Part shown: one piece after another, positions 6,220 to 7,668 of the stretch
Position numbering within the stretch: position 1 is the first letter of the stretch
How the letters are laid out: every line of letters begins with the position of its first letter
Assembly: GCA_002690405.1 (NCBI GenBank)
Contig: NZEI01000120.1
Location: forward strand, 1-7,668
Origin: Gammaproteobacteria bacterium
GTDB lineage: Bacteria > Pseudomonadota > Gammaproteobacteria > Pseudomonadales > Azotimanducaceae
Length of the DNA: 7,668 nucleotides
Direction of reading: 5' to 3'
Notes under the pieces: generated by a model
What the model was told of the DNA's origin: nothing
The model's database searches: none
The model's input: only the letters and a program-made list of their open reading frames with translations
Translations under genes and position numbers: made by a program

Positions 6220-6276
6220 TCTCCTGGGCACCATTATCCCCAAGATTCGTGGTTCAAGGTCCTGATTTTCAAGCAT
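6220..6276 (+). repeat. Left copy of the 57-bp inverted repeat, tRNA-Leu-derived attachment-like site
   Basis: This sequence is identical over 57 bases to the reverse complement of 7477-7533. Read on the plus strand it begins TCTCCTGGGCACCA, the last 14 nt of the tRNA-Leu, followed by 43 bases shared with the region downstream of the tRNA. It covers the last two codons and the TGA of the integrase gene. The flanking bases before 6220 differ from the true tRNA, so this is not a full tRNA copy. Confidence 0.95.
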
Positions 6277-7468
6277 CGTGGTTGTCTGTCCACGGTGCAC
6301 GAACCACGATCCTTTCCATCCATCTGGCTTTGACCTCGAGACCATAGCCGCTGCCATATTTCTGGCCCACGCCGGCGGTGGCCCAACCGCCGATGGCATC
6401 AGCAATATCTGACGGGCATTCAACCCGGCGTAACCTGTCTCGGAGGCTATGCCGGAAGCTGTGAACCACACAGCCGTCAGGGACGCGTGGCTTCAGCCAT
6501 TTGTTGATAGCTGCGCTGGCAGAGTTTGCGTTGCAGCCTGAACCGTCCGTGTATCTAGGGAAGGCGAAGTCCTGCTGGTTCTCAACAATGCGCCTCGCTG
6601 CCCAAAGCGACATGCCAGCCAGCGGGATGTCGCGCTCACTTCCCTTGGTCTTGAGTGACCGCCACGGGTGTTTGCGAAGGGCAATGTTGGGAATGTCGGC
6701 ATTGAGCTTAATGTCCGATACCAGCAGTCCTGCAGCTTCAGCCAGGCGCATACCTGTGTCACTGATCAGCGCCACCAGCCACCTGACATCGTCATCCAGT
6801 TCAACACACTCCTTCTGGATGGCCACATGGTTGTCATCGGGCATTGGCAATCGGGTAGATGCCTTCTCATCATCTGGGATGAAGACATTGGCAAACACAT
6901 TTGGACAGGCGAGGCCATACTCTCTGATGGCAAGGTTGGTGATGGCTTTGACTGTGCCAAACACACGGCGCACTGATGCCGCTGTCATGCCCTTGCCGAT
7001 CAGATGGTCACGGAAGCGCGCCGCATCCGCAGCCGACAGTGATGACAGTTCCTCTGCGGCGGTGGCTTCTGTCAGGTAGCCCAATGCACGCTCTGCCCCT
7101 TGGAAGAAGGTCTTGCTTCGGCCAGTGCCCTTCAATCGGAGATAGCTATCGAGCGCATCCTGGATGGAGACAGACACACTACTTCGGTCTGCCTCAACAT
7201 CCTGAACCAATGAAAGCCCAAGCTCCCTTGTGTGGAAGACTTCCAGACGAATGCTGTCCCAGTATCGCTCCAACCTGTCAGACAGAGCAGCAGCAGATCG
7301 CTGCGCCTTGGGCAGCGATCTAGTATGCAGCGAGACGATCACCCGATCCTTGTTGAACCGAGAGCGCACATCAGCAGGGACACGGCGGGAGAAGTAGAAG
7401 ATGCCATTACGGCGGATAAGATAGGCGTGATTTTGGATCACAGTTTGGCTCACACTTCCTGACGTCAA
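6269..7468 (-). CDS. Tyrosine-type site-specific integrase, tRNA-associated
   Basis: This recombinase is expected to cut and join DNA at the adjacent tRNA-Leu 3' end. The 399-aa product opens with a DUF6538-like region (YLIRRNGIFYFSRRVPADVR, about 16-35), followed by a SAM-like core-binding domain (about 100-190) and a C-terminal catalytic domain. All catalytic residues are visible: R241 in TGMRLAE, K275 in the LKTKGSERDIPL beta-hairpin, H336 and R339 in HSFRH, W362 in IGGW, and Y371 in GQKYGSGY. The enzyme is therefore probably active. The start is TTG 7468, with a stop two codons upstream; GTG codons at residues 6 and 10 are alternatives, and no ribosome binding site settles the choice. The gene follows the tRNA on the same strand, its TTG 8 bp from the right repeat, and its TGA lies inside the left repeat. 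Confidence 0.93.
   Translation of the reverse strand: MTSGSVSQTVIQNHAYLIRRNGIFYFSRRVPADVRSRFNKDRVIVSLHTRSLPKAQRSAAALSDRLERYWDSIRLEVFHTRELGLSLVQDVEADRSSVSVSIQDALDSYLRLKGTGRSKTFFQGAERALGYLTEATAAEELSSLSAADAARFRDHLIGKGMTAASVRRVFGTVKAITNLAIREYGLACPNVFANVFIPDDEKASTRLPMPDDNHVAIQKECVELDDDVRWLVALISDTGMRLAEAAGLLVSDIKLNADIPNIALRKHPWRSLKTKGSERDIPLAGMSLWAARRIVENQQDFAFPRYTDGSGCNANSASAAINKWLKPRVPDGCVVHSFRHSLRDRLRRVECPSDIADAIGGWATAGVGQKYGSGYGLEVKARWMERIVVRAPWTDNHDA
6275..6310. repeat. Inverted pair of ATCGTGGTT in the integrase 3' end
   Basis: ATCGTGGTT (6275-6283) and AACCACGAT (6302-6310) form a perfect 9-bp inverted pair with 18 bases between them. Both contain the motif found inside the 57-bp repeats. 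They lie in the last codons of the integrase gene. Confidence 0.7.
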
Positions 7469-7476
7469 ACATCAAA

Positions 7477-7519
7477 ATGCTTGAAAATCAGGACCTTGAA
7501 CCACGAATCTTGGGGATAA

Positions 7520-7533
<14 letters not shown>
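7477..7533 (-). repeat. Right copy of the 57-bp inverted repeat, overlapping the tRNA-Leu 3' end
   Basis: This is the partner of 6220-6276 in opposite orientation. Bases 7520-7533 belong to the tRNA 3' end (acceptor strand and CCA), and 7477-7519 lie downstream of it, ending 8 bp before the integrase start codon. This is the position expected for an attachment site at an integrase end. Confidence 0.95.
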
Positions 7534-7606
<73 letters not shown>

Positions 7607-7668
7607 GTGCCATGAGCAGTGCTCAAAACGGACGCCGGATTCTCGGACATGAGAATAGCTACAACCGC

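Noticed and set aside
6501..7079. Long plus-strand open frames opposite the integrase
   Set aside because: They lie wholly within a gene with a complete catalytic set on the other strand and show no family features.
7613..7656. Palindromes TGAGCA-G-TGCTCA (7613-7625) and ATTCTC/GAGAAT (7639-7656) upstream of the tRNA
   Set aside because: They are short and have no T-run and no clear link to a promoter. I cannot assign them a role.

Overview
The window looks like chromosomal DNA of an alphaproteobacterium, perhaps Rhodobacterales or Rhizobiales. I infer this from the style of the sugar-binding protein and the tRNA-linked integrase, not from a marker gene. It holds a sugar-uptake locus on the left and a tRNA-associated integrase module on the right.

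Left part (1-5769): a possible partial ORF runs off the left edge on the minus strand (1-171). A LacI-family repressor (239-1267, minus) is divergent from a plus-strand operon. The shared intergenic region contains an AT-rich palindrome, the likely operator. The operon encodes two MalF/MalG-type permeases (1364-2458 and 2458-3294, overlapping by one base), a periplasmic sugar-binding protein (3335-4609), a hairpin (4618-4642) and a cytoplasmic GH5-like glycosidase (4675-5769). The logic is import of an oligosaccharide or glycoside, cleavage by the cytoplasmic glycosidase, and LacI-type control. The substrate cannot be named from sequence.

Middle (5770-6219): this stretch has no intact gene, but it is not empty. 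Just behind the glycosidase is a decayed fragment of the transporter's ATPase (5771 to about 5966). It has a recognisable N-terminus and Walker A region with three in-frame stops and a one-base frameshift. It should have been the last operon gene, so the importer has no intact ATPase in this window. The fragment passes into a dense set of short palindromes and repeats (about 6007-6124).

Right part (6220-7668): a complete tyrosine recombinase (6269-7468, minus) lies just downstream of an intact tRNA-Leu(CAG) gene (7520-7606, minus). A perfect 57-bp sequence containing the last 14 nt of the tRNA occurs on both sides of the integrase in inverted orientation (6220-6276 and 7477-7533). Ordinary integration at a tRNA gives direct repeats. 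Here the integrase gene sits in a potentially invertible segment, and its stop codon lies inside one repeat. A short motif, GAACCACGA, recurs in both repeats and at the integrase 3' end, and a one-mismatch copy lies in the region to the left.

Overall the window seems to record a sugar operon that lost its last gene by decay next to an integrase module with an unusual repeat layout. No CRISPR array, rRNA or IS transposase was seen.
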